A stretch of 49,482 nt of DNA from Opitutia bacterium. Lineage in GTDB: Bacteria > Verrucomicrobiota > Verrucomicrobiia > Opitutales > Opitutaceae. Within the stretch, counting starts at the first letter, position 1; the number at the start of each line of letters is the position of its first letter. A program made the translations under genes and the position numbers. The notes below the pieces were generated by a model. That model was not told where the DNA came from. It ran no database searches and was given only the letters and a program-made list of their open reading frames with translations. Below are positions 1 through 10,790 of the stretch, one piece after another. Where the stretch lies: contig CANJCM010000030.1 in the NCBI GenBank assembly GCA_947472765.1, forward strand, positions 1-49,482. Direction: 5' to 3'.

Positions 1-1
1 C

Positions 2-151
2 AAGCACGGCCAGCACCTCGGGTTCGACCGCGAGCACAACCGCAATTATCCGCTGACGAACCTGCTCCTCTCGATGCTGCACCGCATGGGCATCGAACAG
101 GACAAGTTCTCGTCCTCGACCGGCACGATGCGCGGCCTCGAGATGACCTGA
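2..151 (+). CDS. DUF1552 family protein, C-terminal end only
   Basis: The window opens inside a gene; the last 49 codons are visible before TGA. The tail reads as the usual end of DUF1552 proteins: an [15 protein letters not shown] segment, then [14 protein letters not shown] (family proteins typically end in a similar 'STGTL-GLE' block). DUF1552 proteins are exported, Tat-signal-bearing proteins of planctomycetes and verrucomicrobia, often encoded beside DUF1592/1588-type c-type cytochrome proteins; their function is not established. The upstream partner and the signal peptide lie outside the window, so neither can be checked. The assignment rests on memory of the family tail and on length-independent motif match. 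Confidence 0.72.
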   Translation, partial: KHGQHLGFDREHNRNYPLTNLLLSMLHRMGIEQDKFSSSTGTMRGLEMT

Positions 152-174
152 TTCTGAGGCAACTCTTACTCCCG

Positions 175-206
175 GCGACCCACGGAAACGTGGGTCGCTT
201 TTTTTT
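175..206 (+). terminator. Rho-independent terminator after the DUF1552 gene
   Basis: A perfect 9-bp stem, GCGACCCAC (175-183) with GTGGGTCGC (190-198), closes a 6-base loop and is followed directly by eight T residues (199-206). It sits 23 bases after the stop codon of the DUF1552 gene. Confidence 0.93.
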
Positions 207-1178
207 GCCCACCTTTGGGAATGCCAATTGCCGAGTGCCAATTGCCGAGTGGCGAGCGGCGAATTTGTCGTGGGTCGATCGCGTGGGTGGAGGTACCAGC
301 CGCTCAGAACCCAGAACTCAGAACGCAGAACCCAAAACCCAAAACGCCAAACTCCGAACTCCGAATTCGGCGCTGTGCGCCACCCCTCTCGAGCCGGAGC
401 GATCCAGCTGAAGTCTTCGGTTGGCGCTCACGCCGTGCCTGTTCGCGAATGAAAAACGTGGCCGGGCGACTAGCGCCGGTCCTGGACCGATCCGTGGACG
501 TTCAGTCGGACTTTAGGCCGCCGTGGAGGTGAGGACACCGTCCCGCCATGGATTGCGCTTTTCCGCCCATTAAGGCCGCGAGCACGAGCCCGATTAAGAG
601 CACGGGCACGGCTCATCCAGAGGCAGTCGCGACGGGGAGGGGCGGTGTACCTCGCCGTCCAAGGCGACCGCTCGGGGTAGGGCTGGCGCTAGTCGCCCGG
701 CCGCGTTCTCCATTTGCGAACCGCCCCGGTGGCGAGCGCCACCCGTCACTCCGTGTATTCCGTGCACTCCGTGGTTAGAAACTCCGGCGGTGAAAAACCA
801 CGGAGTGCAGATTGCACGGAGTGCCCAATCCTCCAGCGCGTGGATTGCTTGGCGGCTTCGCGTCTTGGTGTGAGGTTGGATCGAGGCGTGGTTTCGACCT
901 GCGGCCCCGTCGTCACACTTAAATGGGGCGGTGACTCTCGCCAGGACGCGAAGGCGCTAAGGTTGAACCGTGTCTTCGGGAGCGGCACTCGGCCAGTCAT
1001 CACTTGATCCGGTCCGGATCTGGAAGCTTCTCCGCGAACTCCGCGAACTCCGCGGCTCCGCGTGAACCGCGCTTCGGTCTCCAAATCGAGGCATCCGCAG
1101 ATGCAGCCCAATTCACGCAGATGCCGGGCAAAGCATACTCAGTGGCAGACGAACCTATCTGCGCTATCGGCGGACGGA
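207..1178. other. Gene-free repeat-rich region
   Basis: About 970 bases with no convincing gene. From 304 to about 370 it stutters in short units (CAGAACCC, AGAACTC, CCAAAACG, ACTCCGA). From 575 to about 612 it has GAGCACGAGCCCGATTAAG-like units. From 747 to 823 CACTCCGTG units face CACGGAGTG units, giving an inverted repeat with a roughly 23-base spacer. From 1030 to 1060 CTCCGCGAA units repeat. The open frames here are by-products of the repeat units (they encode runs such as NSANSAA). A large nested inverted repeat at 439-723 is listed separately. Confidence 0.75.
439..723. repeat. Nested palindromic element with ~44-bp inverted arms
   Basis: The left arm 439-482 and the right arm 680-723 are reverse complements over about 44 bases with a handful of mismatches. 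The core of 18 bases, GGCCGGGCGACTAGCGCC at 460-477 and its complement at 685-702, is perfect. Inside lies a second inverted pair (about 523-545 and 640-660) built on a GGACGGTG..CACCGTCC theme, which recurs as a hairpin at 13988-14007. The nested design and the absence of any coding frame suggest a non-coding palindromic unit, possibly spread by a trans-acting enzyme. I see no transposase. Confidence 0.7.
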
Positions 1179-2657
1179 TTAGAACAGTCCGAGAATCACC
1201 GACGGGAAAAGTCCGAGCACCACGAGCAACACGGCGGTCACGACGAGCACCAGTGCGGCGTTGGCCGGTGTGGAGATGCGTCCCCGATCTGCGGCCGGCG
1301 CAATCACCAGCGCCTGCTTCAGAATCAGCAGGTAATAATAGAGCCCGATCGCGCTGAGGAAAATCGCGGCGAGCGTGAGCCAGCCGAGCGGTCCCGCGAC
1401 CCCACCGATCCGGAGTGCGGCGGCGAAGACGGCGAACTTGCCGAAGAATCCGGCCAGCGGCGGTATGCCCGCCAGCGACAGGATGAAAACGAGCAGGCAG
1501 CCGGCCAGCAGCGGCGAACGGCGATACAAGCCCGCCAGATCGCTGAGTTGATGGCAGCCACCGGCTTGGTCGACGACGGCGATGACGCCGAACGCGCCGA
1601 CCGTGGCCAGGCCATACGTCGCGGCGTAATAGAACACCGGACCAGGACCGGCGGCGCCGGCGGCGATTACGCCGAGCAGCATGGCACCGGCGTGAGCGAT
1701 CGCGGAATAGGCGAGCAGCCGGCGGACGTTCGTCTGGGCGAGCGCCACGAAGTTACCCAGGAACATGGACAATCCCGCCATGCCCGCCGCGACTGGCATC
1801 CAGCCCGGCGCGCCGGCGAGGGTGGAGGCATCGCCCGAGGCCGAAAGCAAACCGCTCCAGAGCAGGCGGACGAAGAGCACGAAGCCGGCGAGTTTGGAGG
1901 CGGAGGCAATCAGCGCGGCGGCGGCGGTCGGGGCGCCTTGATAGACATCGGGGGCCCAAAGGTGGAACGGCGCGGCGGCGGCCTTGAAGCCAAAGGTGAC
2001 GAGAATCATCACCAGTGCGACCAGCAGCAGGGTGCTTGTCGGCTGCGTCGCGAGATGCCGGGCGATGTCGGGCAGCGCGAGGGAACCAGTCAGGCCGTAG
2101 AGCAGGCTGAAGCCGAAGAGCAGAAACGCCGCGGAAATGGCGCCGAGCAGGAAATACTTCAGGGCGGCCTCGGCCGATTCCGGCCGGGTTTTGTCGAAGC
2201 CCGCGAGCACGTAAAGCGAGAGGCTGGCGAGTTCGAGGGCGAGGAAGGCGAGCAGGAGGTGTTGCGCGACCGCCATCAGGGTGAATCCCGTGGTGGCGAA
2301 CAGCAGGATGGCGACGAACTCGGCCGGATGGCGCAGCCGGCTCGTGCCGGGAGCGAGCAGGAGCGTCAGCCCGGAAAGACCCAGGACGCCGACGCGAGTC
2401 GCGACCCCGAGGGAGTCGAGCACGATGACGCCGTCGACGACCGCCCCGGCGTGACCGGCGCCGAGCGCTGAGCAAACTGCCACCGCGATGGCGGCGAGTC
2501 CGATGAGCGCGGACGTGCGGAGCCGGGCGGCCTCGGAGCGCCGACGCCCGAAGGCCAGGTCAACGCCGAGCACAACCAGGGCGCCCAGCACAAGAGCCGC
2601 CTCGGGACGGAGCGCGCCAAAAATCTCCGCGTAGTTCGTAGTCGGGGTGGCGCTCAT
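1179..2657 (-). CDS. nuoN: NADH-quinone oxidoreductase subunit N
   Basis: Membrane proton-pump subunit of respiratory complex I, 492 residues, similar to the family's usual 480-500. It has many hydrophobic segments. The pump residues of the antiporter fold are visible: the TM5 glutamate in LAFLALELASLSLY, the TM7 lysine in FGFKAAAAPFHLWAPDVYQG, and a following lysine in SASKLAGF. It is the last gene of the nuo operon; its ATG overlaps the stop of the upstream nuoM by four bases (ATGA). A longer reading frame upstream was not used because the overlapping start agrees with every other junction in the operon. No clear terminator follows; the next 970 bases are repeats. Confidence 0.95.
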   Translation of the reverse strand: MSATPTTNYAEIFGALRPEAALVLGALVVLGVDLAFGRRRSEAARLRTSALIGLAAIAVAVCSALGAGHAGAVVDGVIVLDSLGVATRVGVLGLSGLTLLLAPGTSRLRHPAEFVAILLFATTGFTLMAVAQHLLLAFLALELASLSLYVLAGFDKTRPESAEAALKYFLLGAISAAFLLFGFSLLYGLTGSLALPDIARHLATQPTSTLLLVALVMILVTFGFKAAAAPFHLWAPDVYQGAPTAAAALIASASKLAGFVLFVRLLWSGLLSASGDASTLAGAPGWMPVAAGMAGLSMFLGNFVALAQTNVRRLLAYSAIAHAGAMLLGVIAAGAAGPGPVFYYAATYGLATVGAFGVIAVVDQAGGCHQLSDLAGLYRRSPLLAGCLLVFILSLAGIPPLAGFFGKFAVFAAALRIGGVAGPLGWLTLAAIFLSAIGLYYYLLILKQALVIAPAADRGRISTPANAALVLVVTAVLLVVLGLFPSVILGLF

Positions 2658-4168
2658 GGCGTGCCTCCCTTCAGCACAGTCTGGAAGAAGGGCGATTGCA
2701 GCGCGGGTCCGATCCACTGGAGCAGGACATCCGGCTTCAGGCCGACATAGACCGTGGCGCCGATGAGGAGAATCGCGCCGACGCGTTCCGGCCAGGTGAT
2801 GGGATCGTAGTCATGGGCGTGGCCATGGTCGCCAGGTGCGGCCGGCACGGATTGATCGGTGGTGCCGAAGAACGACACTTGGATCGCCCGCAACGTGAAC
2901 GCCGCCGCCACGAGAATGCCCGCGGCGGCAAAGGTCGCCCAGAGCGGAGATGTCTTCCAAGTGCCGATCAGAATCGTGAGCTCGGCCGGGAAGCCGCTGA
3001 AGCCCGGCATGCCCATCGAGGCGAGGCCGCCGATCACAAACGTGATCGCGGCAAACGGCAGGAGCCGGTGCAGCGGCAGCCCGCGCAGGTCGGAGAATTT
3101 CCGGGTATGGGTGCGTTCGTAGACCATCCGGCCCACGACGGCGAAGAGCAGGCCGGCAATCACGCCGTGGGAAAACATCTGCAGCACGGCGCCCGCCACG
3201 GCCTGATGGTTGGCGGCCGCGAGCCCGAGCAGGACGAAGCCCATGTGGCTGACGCTTGAGTAACCGATGACGAATTTGAAGTCCTCCTGCACGAGGGCGA
3301 TCAGTCCGGCGTAAATGATCCCGATGATCGCGAGAGTGGCGATCGTGGACTGCCAGAAGACGAAGCCGACGGGAAAAAGCGGCATCGCCACGCGCAGGCA
3401 ACCGTAGGCGCCGAGTTTCATGACCACGCCGGCCAGCAGCATCGAGGCCGCCGTCGGGGCGGCGACGTGGCCGGTGGGCGCCCAGGTGTGAAACGGGAAC
3501 ATGCCCGCGAGCACGGCGAACCCGGTGAAGACGAGGGCGAACATGCCGATTTGCTGGCCGGGGGTGAAGTTGGCCGCCGCGGCGGCGAGGTCGGCGAGGG
3601 CAAAACTTTGCCCGCCGTTCGCCGCGTAAGCCCAGAGCACGCCGGCGAGGACGAGCGCGCTGCCGGCGAACGAGTAGAGGACCAGCTTCATCGCGCCATA
3701 CTCGCGGTTTGTGGATCCCCAGTTCGCGATCAGGAAGTACTTCGGGACGATCGCGATTTCGTAGAAGACGAAGAACACGAAGATGTCCGCGCTGAGGAAG
3801 ACGCCATAGACGCCGCCGATCAGCGTGAGGAAAAGGGCGAAGAACTCGCCCGCGCGGTGGGTGATGTTCCAGGAGAAGAGAATACCGGCGGTCGCCGCGA
3901 GGCCGGTGAGAACAACCAGCGTCAGGCTGATGCCGTCGACTGCGAGGTGGTAACGCACGCCGAGTTCGGGAATCCAGGCGGCATCGACGAGCGTTTGCAG
4001 GCCGGGTCCCGCCTGGAATCCCACGGCACTTGCGAGCACCACGAGCCAGGCGGTGACGGCGGTCACGAGTGCAATCCAGCGGGCGGCGGCGGCCGACCGC
4101 GCCCCGGCCACCAGTGCGAGCAGCGCGCCGAGGAAGGAGATGTAGATCGTGCAGGGCAGCGCGGTCAT
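2654..4168 (-). CDS. nuoM: NADH-quinone oxidoreductase subunit M, second copy
   Basis: Second of two tandem NuoM paralogues, 504 residues, an antiporter-like proton-pump subunit of complex I. The TM5 glutamate is present (E137 in VFYEIAIVPKYFLI), as are the TM8 lysine (K251 in VVMKLGAYG) and a TM12-type glutamate (GFPAELTILIG). At the place where the first copy has its TM7 lysine (GLAVKVPLWPFHTW, K229), this copy reads GFAVLAGMFPFHTW, so the residue is Leu220. It differs too much from the first copy to be a recent duplication. It overlaps both neighbours by four bases, which points to translational coupling and assembly into the same complex. A fourth pump subunit is the hallmark of so-called 2M complex I variants. 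Confidence 0.93.
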   Translation of the reverse strand: MTALPCTIYISFLGALLALVAGARSAAAARWIALVTAVTAWLVVLASAVGFQAGPGLQTLVDAAWIPELGVRYHLAVDGISLTLVVLTGLAATAGILFSWNITHRAGEFFALFLTLIGGVYGVFLSADIFVFFVFYEIAIVPKYFLIANWGSTNREYGAMKLVLYSFAGSALVLAGVLWAYAANGGQSFALADLAAAAANFTPGQQIGMFALVFTGFAVLAGMFPFHTWAPTGHVAAPTAASMLLAGVVMKLGAYGCLRVAMPLFPVGFVFWQSTIATLAIIGIIYAGLIALVQEDFKFVIGYSSVSHMGFVLLGLAAANHQAVAGAVLQMFSHGVIAGLLFAVVGRMVYERTHTRKFSDLRGLPLHRLLPFAAITFVIGGLASMGMPGFSGFPAELTILIGTWKTSPLWATFAAAGILVAAAFTLRAIQVSFFGTTDQSVPAAPGDHGHAHDYDPITWPERVGAILLIGATVYVGLKPDVLLQWIGPALQSPFFQTVLKGGTP

Positions 4169-5693
4169 GGCAGCGGGAGCTGTCCGGCCCAGAGGGACAC
4201 GAGCGGGTTGATGAGTTTGGCGAGGAACTGCGGCCACACGCCGAGGATGAACATCAGCCCGATCAGCGGCAGCAGCGGGAGAATTTCGCTCAGCGAGAGA
4301 TCAGGGAAATTCGCGGCCACCTTGCCGGTGGGCCCGTGGAAGACTCGTTGCCAGAAAGTCAGGAGGAAGAGGGCGGTCGCCAGCAGGCCGAGGCACGCGA
4401 CGGCGGCGGCCCACGGCGCCAGGCCGAAGACGCCGCGGAAGATCAGGAATTCACCGACGAAGCCGTTGAGTCCGGGCAACCCGAGCGAGGAGAACAGGGC
4501 CACCCCGCAGAGTCCGGCGAAGATCGGCGCTGCGGTGCGCACTCCGCCGAAATCGTTCAGTCCCCGGCGGCCACCAGAGCGGGCCTCAAGCACCCCGACA
4601 CAGTAGAACAGGGCCGCCGCGGAGAGACCGTGGTTGAACATCTGCAGGATCGTGCCGCTCAACGCGGCGGCGGCGGCGGCGCTCGTGGTGCCGGGCTGAC
4701 CCGTGGCGGCGGACAATGCGAACAGGGCCAGCAGGCAGTAGTTGAGATGGTTGAGCGAGGAGTAGGCGACCATCCGCTTCAGGTCGGTCTGACGCATCGC
4801 GGCAAAGGCTCCGAACACCACGCCACCGAGCGCCAGCCAGAGCAGGCAGGGTGCGGCCTGATGGAGTTGGGTGGGGAAGATGGGCCAGAGAATCCGCAGG
4901 AAGCCGTAGACGCCCATTTTGGACATCACAGCGGTAAGGAACATCGAGGCCCCGGTGGGCGCCTCGGCATAGGCCGGCGGCAACCAGGTGTGGAAAGGCC
5001 AGAGCGGAACCTTGACGGCGAGTCCGAGGAGCGCGCCGAGGAAGACCGCGCGCGGCCACCAGCCGCCGATCGCGCCGAGCCGGACGTTGAGCGTGCCGTC
5101 GGCGCCGTATTGTCCGAGCTGGAGGAAGTCGAGTGTGCCCGTCGCGGCGTAGAGGGCGGCGAACGCCAGCAGCATGAAGGCACTGCCGCCGATCGTGTAG
5201 ATGACGAACTGATACGCGGCGCGCGTGGCGCTAGGGCCGCCCCACAGCTTGATCAGGAAGAAGGCCGGGACGAGGCTCAGCTCCCAGAACACGAACCAGT
5301 GGAAGAAATCGAGGGCGAGGAAGACGCCGAGGGCCGCGCCTTGCAGCAGGAGGAAAAGCGCGGTGAACAGCCGCGCGTCCCGGTGCTCGCGCCACGACGC
5401 GATCAACGCCACCGGCGTAATGATGCCGGTGAGCAGCACGAGCACCAGACTCAGGCCGTCGAGTCCGAGGCGGTAGTGCACGTTCAACATCGAGATCCAG
5501 TCGTGCGTCTCGCCGAACTGGGGTACGGTGATCGCGGGGTCGAAGCGGGAGAGCGCGATCAAGCCGAGACCGAGGGTCGACAGGCTGAAGAGCAGTCCCA
5601 GGCCGCGGATCGCGCCCGGCGAGGCACCGCGCCACAGAGCGAGCAGAGCCGCGCCGATCCATGGGGTGAAGACAATCAGTGAAAGCAGCGGGA

Positions 5694-5697
<4 letters not shown>
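4165..5697 (-). CDS. nuoM: NADH-quinone oxidoreductase subunit M, first copy
   Basis: Antiporter-like membrane subunit of complex I, 510 residues, with the full canonical set of pump residues: TM5 Glu139 (FWELSLVPAFFLI), TM7 Lys229 (LAVKVPLWPFHTWLP), TM8 Lys260 (MSKMGVYGFLR) and the TM12 glutamate in GFVGEFLIFRG. It follows nuoL and precedes the second nuoM, with ATGA overlaps on both sides. Of the two copies this one looks the more conventional. Gene order alone cannot say whether it occupies the normal M position or the inserted one. Confidence 0.94.
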
Positions 5698-7721
<2,024 letters not shown>

Positions 7722-7841
7722 GAGAGAGGCGACCGCCGGAGGTCGGCGAGCGCGTGGACCGAATCCGCCGGCCACGGGCTGGAAGGTGACGGTGCCGCGG
7801 TGGGCTGGAAGAGGGGGGCGGTCATCGGGGTGTCCAGTGGT

Positions 7842-8159
7842 TCAACCCTTCAGGCGGCGGGCATCCTGCAACCGGATGCTCCGTTGATGGCGATAAATCG
7901 CGATGACGAGCGCGAGTCCCACCGCGGCCTCGGCGGCGGCGACGGCGATCGAGAAAAGCACAAAGAGCACGCCCGTCCCGGCCGCCGGATTCGGGCCATA
8001 GCGCCAGAACGCAATGAAGTTCAGGTTCGCCGCATTCAGCATCAGCTCCACGCCCAGCAGCACCAGAATCGAGCTGCTGCGCGACAACGCGCCGATCAGC
8101 CCGATGCAGAACAGCGCACTCGAGAGCAGCAGGCAGAGGTGGAGCGGGGTGAGGATCAT
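7842..8159 (-). CDS. nuoK: NADH-quinone oxidoreductase subunit K
   Basis: Small complex I membrane subunit, 105 residues, three hydrophobic helices. The two buried glutamates of the proton path are present: Glu38 in LLGVELMLNAANL and Glu77 in AVAAAEAAVGLAL. The length is close to the usual 100. The ATG overlaps the nuoJ stop by four bases. It lies in a longer open frame, but the upstream part is out of register with nuoJ and is not coding. Confidence 0.94.
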   Translation of the reverse strand: MILTPLHLCLLLSSALFCIGLIGALSRSSSILVLLGVELMLNAANLNFIAFWRYGPNPAAGTGVLFVLFSIAVAAAEAAVGLALVIAIYRHQRSIRLQDARRLKG

Positions 8160-8668
8160 CGGGCGTCCTCCGGGCCGGACCGCGAGTCCGAGGCGGCGAG
8201 CACCACCGCGCCGAGCAACGCGACGGTGAGCAACACCCCCACGACGAGGAGTGCGATCGTGTGGCGTTCCATCAGTTCGACTCCGAGTCCATGGACGGTC
8301 ACCGCCGCCGCGGGCTTCGACCCGATGGGCAACGGCGTGCTGAGCACGGCGCCGAACAAAACTCCGAGCACCGCGCCGCCGATCAGCAGGCCGGCCAGGG
8401 CGCGTCCGAGTGTATCGGGGGCCACGCCGCCGTCGGTCCGGGTGTGGCGCGTCAGCAGAACCGCAAAGAGCACGACCATCGAGATCGCGCCGACGTAGAC
8501 CAGCACCTGGGAAAAGGCCAGGAACTCGGCGCCGGCCCAAAAATAGAACGCTGCAATCCCCGCCCAACTCAGAATCAGCAGGAGCGCACTGTGGATTACA
8601 TTGCGCAGCGCCATCGCGACCGCGGCGGGCACGAGGGTGACGAGGGCGATGATGAGCAACCCGGTCAT
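8156..8668 (-). CDS. nuoJ: NADH-quinone oxidoreductase subunit J
   Basis: Complex I membrane subunit, 170 residues, five predicted hydrophobic helices. The family's conserved TM3 region is visible as FLAFSQVLVYVGAISMVVLF. The start is the methionine of MTGLLIIAL, whose ATG overlaps the end of nuoH by four bases; the much longer frame upstream is a shadow of nuoH. The C-terminus ends in a short charged tail (DSRSGPEDAR). Confidence 0.93.
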   Translation of the reverse strand: MTGLLIIALVTLVPAAVAMALRNVIHSALLLILSWAGIAAFYFWAGAEFLAFSQVLVYVGAISMVVLFAVLLTRHTRTDGGVAPDTLGRALAGLLIGGAVLGVLFGAVLSTPLPIGSKPAAAVTVHGLGVELMERHTIALLVVGVLLTVALLGAVVLAASDSRSGPEDAR

Positions 8669-9888
8669 GCGAAACGGTAGGTGCGCGGTGCGACGCCGCG
8701 GCTCAGGCCTCGTCCGAGCAGGACGAACGGCACGACGACCAACGCGATGGCCACGCCCCACCGCGCGAGTTGCAGCGGGCCGCTCCAACCGGAAGTCAGC
8801 GACCAGAACGCCGCGGTCCCGAGATTGAAGAGCGCGAGCGGCACGAGGAACTTCCAGGCGAGCCGCGTGAGCTGATCCATCCGCAGGCGGGGAAACGTGC
8901 CACGAATCCAGATGAAGAGCAGCAGGAGTCCGAGCAGCTTGGCGCCGAACCAGAGATACGAGGGGATGAACTCGAGGAAGGGCAGAGGGGCGCGCCAGCC
9001 GCCGAGGAAGAGCGTGATGGCCATGCCGCTGAGGGCGATCATGCCGAAATACTCGGCCATGAAGAACAGCGCGTATTTGAACCCGCTGTACTCGGTGAGG
9101 TGACCGGCGATCAATTCGCTCTCCGCCTCGGGCAGATCGAAGGGCGAACGGTTCGACTCGGCGAGCGCCGCGACGAGGAAGATCGCGAACGCCGCGAAGC
9201 CCCACGGGGTGAAAATGTACCACTTCGGGATGAAACCGAAATTCCAGCCCGCCTGCTGGTCGATGATGCCGGTCATCGAGAGCGTGCCGGCGAGCATGAT
9301 GATCGGGACGAAGGAGAGCAGCAGCGGCAGTTCGTAACTGATGAGCTGGGCCAGGGCGCGCATCGCGGCGAGGAGCGAGAACTTGTTCCGGCTCGCCCAG
9401 CCGGCCATGAAGATAGCCAGCTCGGTCGCGGCGCCGGCGGCGAAGAAGTAGAGCACGGCCGCATCGAGTTCGAGCGGCACAAGGTTTCGCCCGAAAGGAA
9501 TCACCGCGAACGTCAGAATCGAGAACGCGAGGAGCGCGACGGGCGCGAGGAAGTGCAGGAGATGATCGGCGCTGCGCGGAACGATGTCCTCCTTGGTGAG
9601 CATCTTGATCCCGTCGGCAATCGGCTGCAGCAGCCCAAACGGTCCGGTGCGATTCGGGCCCGGCCGGTTCTGCACGCGGCCGAGCATCTTCCGCTCGAGG
9701 AGCGTGAGCGCGGCGAAGACGCCGCCGAAAATCGCGACGATCGCGAGGATGGAGATTAGCGATCCCACGAGCCATTGCAGCGGAGCCGGGAAGAAACCGG
9801 CCACGGTATCGCGGAACAGGATCGGCCAGCGTTCCAGCAGCGAATCGGCTCCCGTGGCGGCGGCGAAGATTCCAGGCATCGCGTTCAT
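8665..9888 (-). CDS. nuoH: NADH-quinone oxidoreductase subunit H
   Basis: Complex I membrane subunit that forms the quinone chamber with NuoB and NuoD, 407 residues, longer than the 325 of E. coli. The signature ERKMLGRVQNRPGPNRTGPF and the following LLQPIADGIKMLTKED identify it, as does the acidic loop DLPEAESELIAGHLTEYSG. Some of the extra length is N-terminal, before the first helix. The ATG overlaps the nuoI stop; a second in-frame methionine lies three codons in. In the usual gene order nuoH precedes nuoI; here nuoI comes first. Confidence 0.95.
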   Translation of the reverse strand: MNAMPGIFAAATGADSLLERWPILFRDTVAGFFPAPLQWLVGSLISILAIVAIFGGVFAALTLLERKMLGRVQNRPGPNRTGPFGLLQPIADGIKMLTKEDIVPRSADHLLHFLAPVALLAFSILTFAVIPFGRNLVPLELDAAVLYFFAAGAATELAIFMAGWASRNKFSLLAAMRALAQLISYELPLLLSFVPIIMLAGTLSMTGIIDQQAGWNFGFIPKWYIFTPWGFAAFAIFLVAALAESNRSPFDLPEAESELIAGHLTEYSGFKYALFFMAEYFGMIALSGMAITLFLGGWRAPLPFLEFIPSYLWFGAKLLGLLLLFIWIRGTFPRLRMDQLTRLAWKFLVPLALFNLGTAAFWSLTSGWSGPLQLARWGVAIALVVVPFVLLGRGLSRGVAPRTYRFA

Positions 9889-10661
9889 GGCGCCGCCTTT
9901 CCGTCCGAGGCCGGCGCATTCTGCGCCGGCGAGGCTGCGGGGGCCGCAGCCGGCGGAGTGGCAGATACTGGAGCGGCCGCGGGAGGCGTAGCCGGCTTCG
10001 CTACCGACACCGTTGCAGCTACCGCACCCGGCGCACCGGCCGTTGCTGTCGGTGTCGCCACCGGTTTCGGAGCAGCAGCGGCCGCTGCTGCCTTGGCCGC
10101 TGCTGCCGCAGCGGCGGCCTTTGCCTTTTCTTCGGCGGCTTTGCGCTCCGCGAGAAGGCGGCCATCGACCTCGGCTGCTTCGGTCGGATGAATCTGGTGA
10201 TAGTAGCTATTCGGCTTCGCGAGCTGGTTCCGATCGAGCAGGAGGGCGTTGAAGCGATCCGTCGTCGCGATCTCGAAGACCTGATCCATCTTGATCGCCT
10301 CGAACGGGCAGACCTCGACGCAAATCTGGCAGCTCATGCACACCGAGGTGTCGATGTCGAAGACCGCGGGGTAGACCTGCATCTTGCCAGCGGCATCCGG
10401 CTTCTTGTCCTTGCTCTTCTCGATGTAGATGCACTGCGGCGGACATTCCTTTTCGCAAATCTGGCAGGCGACGCAGCGCAGCGTGCCCATCGGATCGGTG
10501 GCGTTCTCGCTGACCAGAAACGGGAAATTCCGGTAATTCTCCGGCAGCTTCGTCTTCTGCTCCGGGTATTCGACCGTCACGAGCCGCTCGGGATCGTGGA
10601 AGCTCCCGGCGATGTTCTTCGCCGTGACCTTCAGACCTTGGAGTAAGCCGGAGCCGAGCAT
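9885..10661 (-). CDS. nuoI: NADH-quinone oxidoreductase subunit I with Ala/Pro-rich tail
   Basis: Ferredoxin-like complex I subunit, 258 residues, carrying clusters N6a and N6b. The two cysteine sets are complete: C63-C66-C69-C73 (CVACQICEKECP) and C108-C111-C114-C118 (CMSCQICVEVCP). The conserved core ends near residue 172. The remaining 85 or so residues are almost only Ala, Pro, Lys, Thr and Val, with a short charged helix (AERKAAEEKAKA) first. Such a tail is not part of the family. It could be an assembly or docking linker, or simply tolerated low complexity. No Shine-Dalgarno is seen: the start codon is immediately preceded by a 10-bp hairpin (10664-10686). nuoE, nuoF and nuoG are absent between this gene and nuoD. 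Confidence 0.93.
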   Translation of the reverse strand: MLGSGLLQGLKVTAKNIAGSFHDPERLVTVEYPEQKTKLPENYRNFPFLVSENATDPMGTLRCVACQICEKECPPQCIYIEKSKDKKPDAAGKMQVYPAVFDIDTSVCMSCQICVEVCPFEAIKMDQVFEIATTDRFNALLLDRNQLAKPNSYYHQIHPTEAAEVDGRLLAERKAAEEKAKAAAAAAAAKAAAAAAAPKPVATPTATAGAPGAVAATVSVAKPATPPAAAPVSATPPAAAPAASPAQNAPASDGKAAP

Positions 10662-10663
10662 GG

Positions 10664-10790
10664 GGTTTTTGGCTGCGCCAAAAACCTAGCTGATTTTCCG
10701 CGGGGCGCGGAAATTCAGGGAGGTGATTTTGGGGTTGGGAGCCATGAAAGTTGGTGGTTTGGAACCAAGGTTTTCGCGCAGCGAAAACCT
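10664..10790. repeat. String of hairpins between nuoD and nuoI
   Basis: Three hairpins of one design (10-11 bp stem, 3-base loop) fill this gap: 10664-10686 (GGTTTTTGGC/GCCAAAAACC, perfect), 10692-10716 (11-bp stem, one mismatch) and 10768-10790 (AGGTTTTCGC/GCGAAAACCT, perfect). A small fourth one (10755-10767, 5-bp stem, 3-base loop) lies between. Read on the transcribed minus strand, the first overlaps the nuoD stop codon and the last ends two bases before the nuoI start codon. None is followed by a U-run, so they are not classical terminators. They could protect mRNA ends, set expression of downstream genes, or be dispersed repeat units. Confidence 0.85.

Noticed and set aside
746..1111. 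Open frames in the 207-1178 gap as small genes
   Set aside because: Their protein sequences are translations of nucleotide repeat units (ECTEYTE, NSANSAA) and lack start signals or any family likeness.
10662..10788. A tiny remnant of nuoE, nuoF or nuoG between nuoD and nuoI
   Set aside because: No frame in the 127 bases shows the Fe-S or FMN motifs of these subunits; only hairpins are seen.
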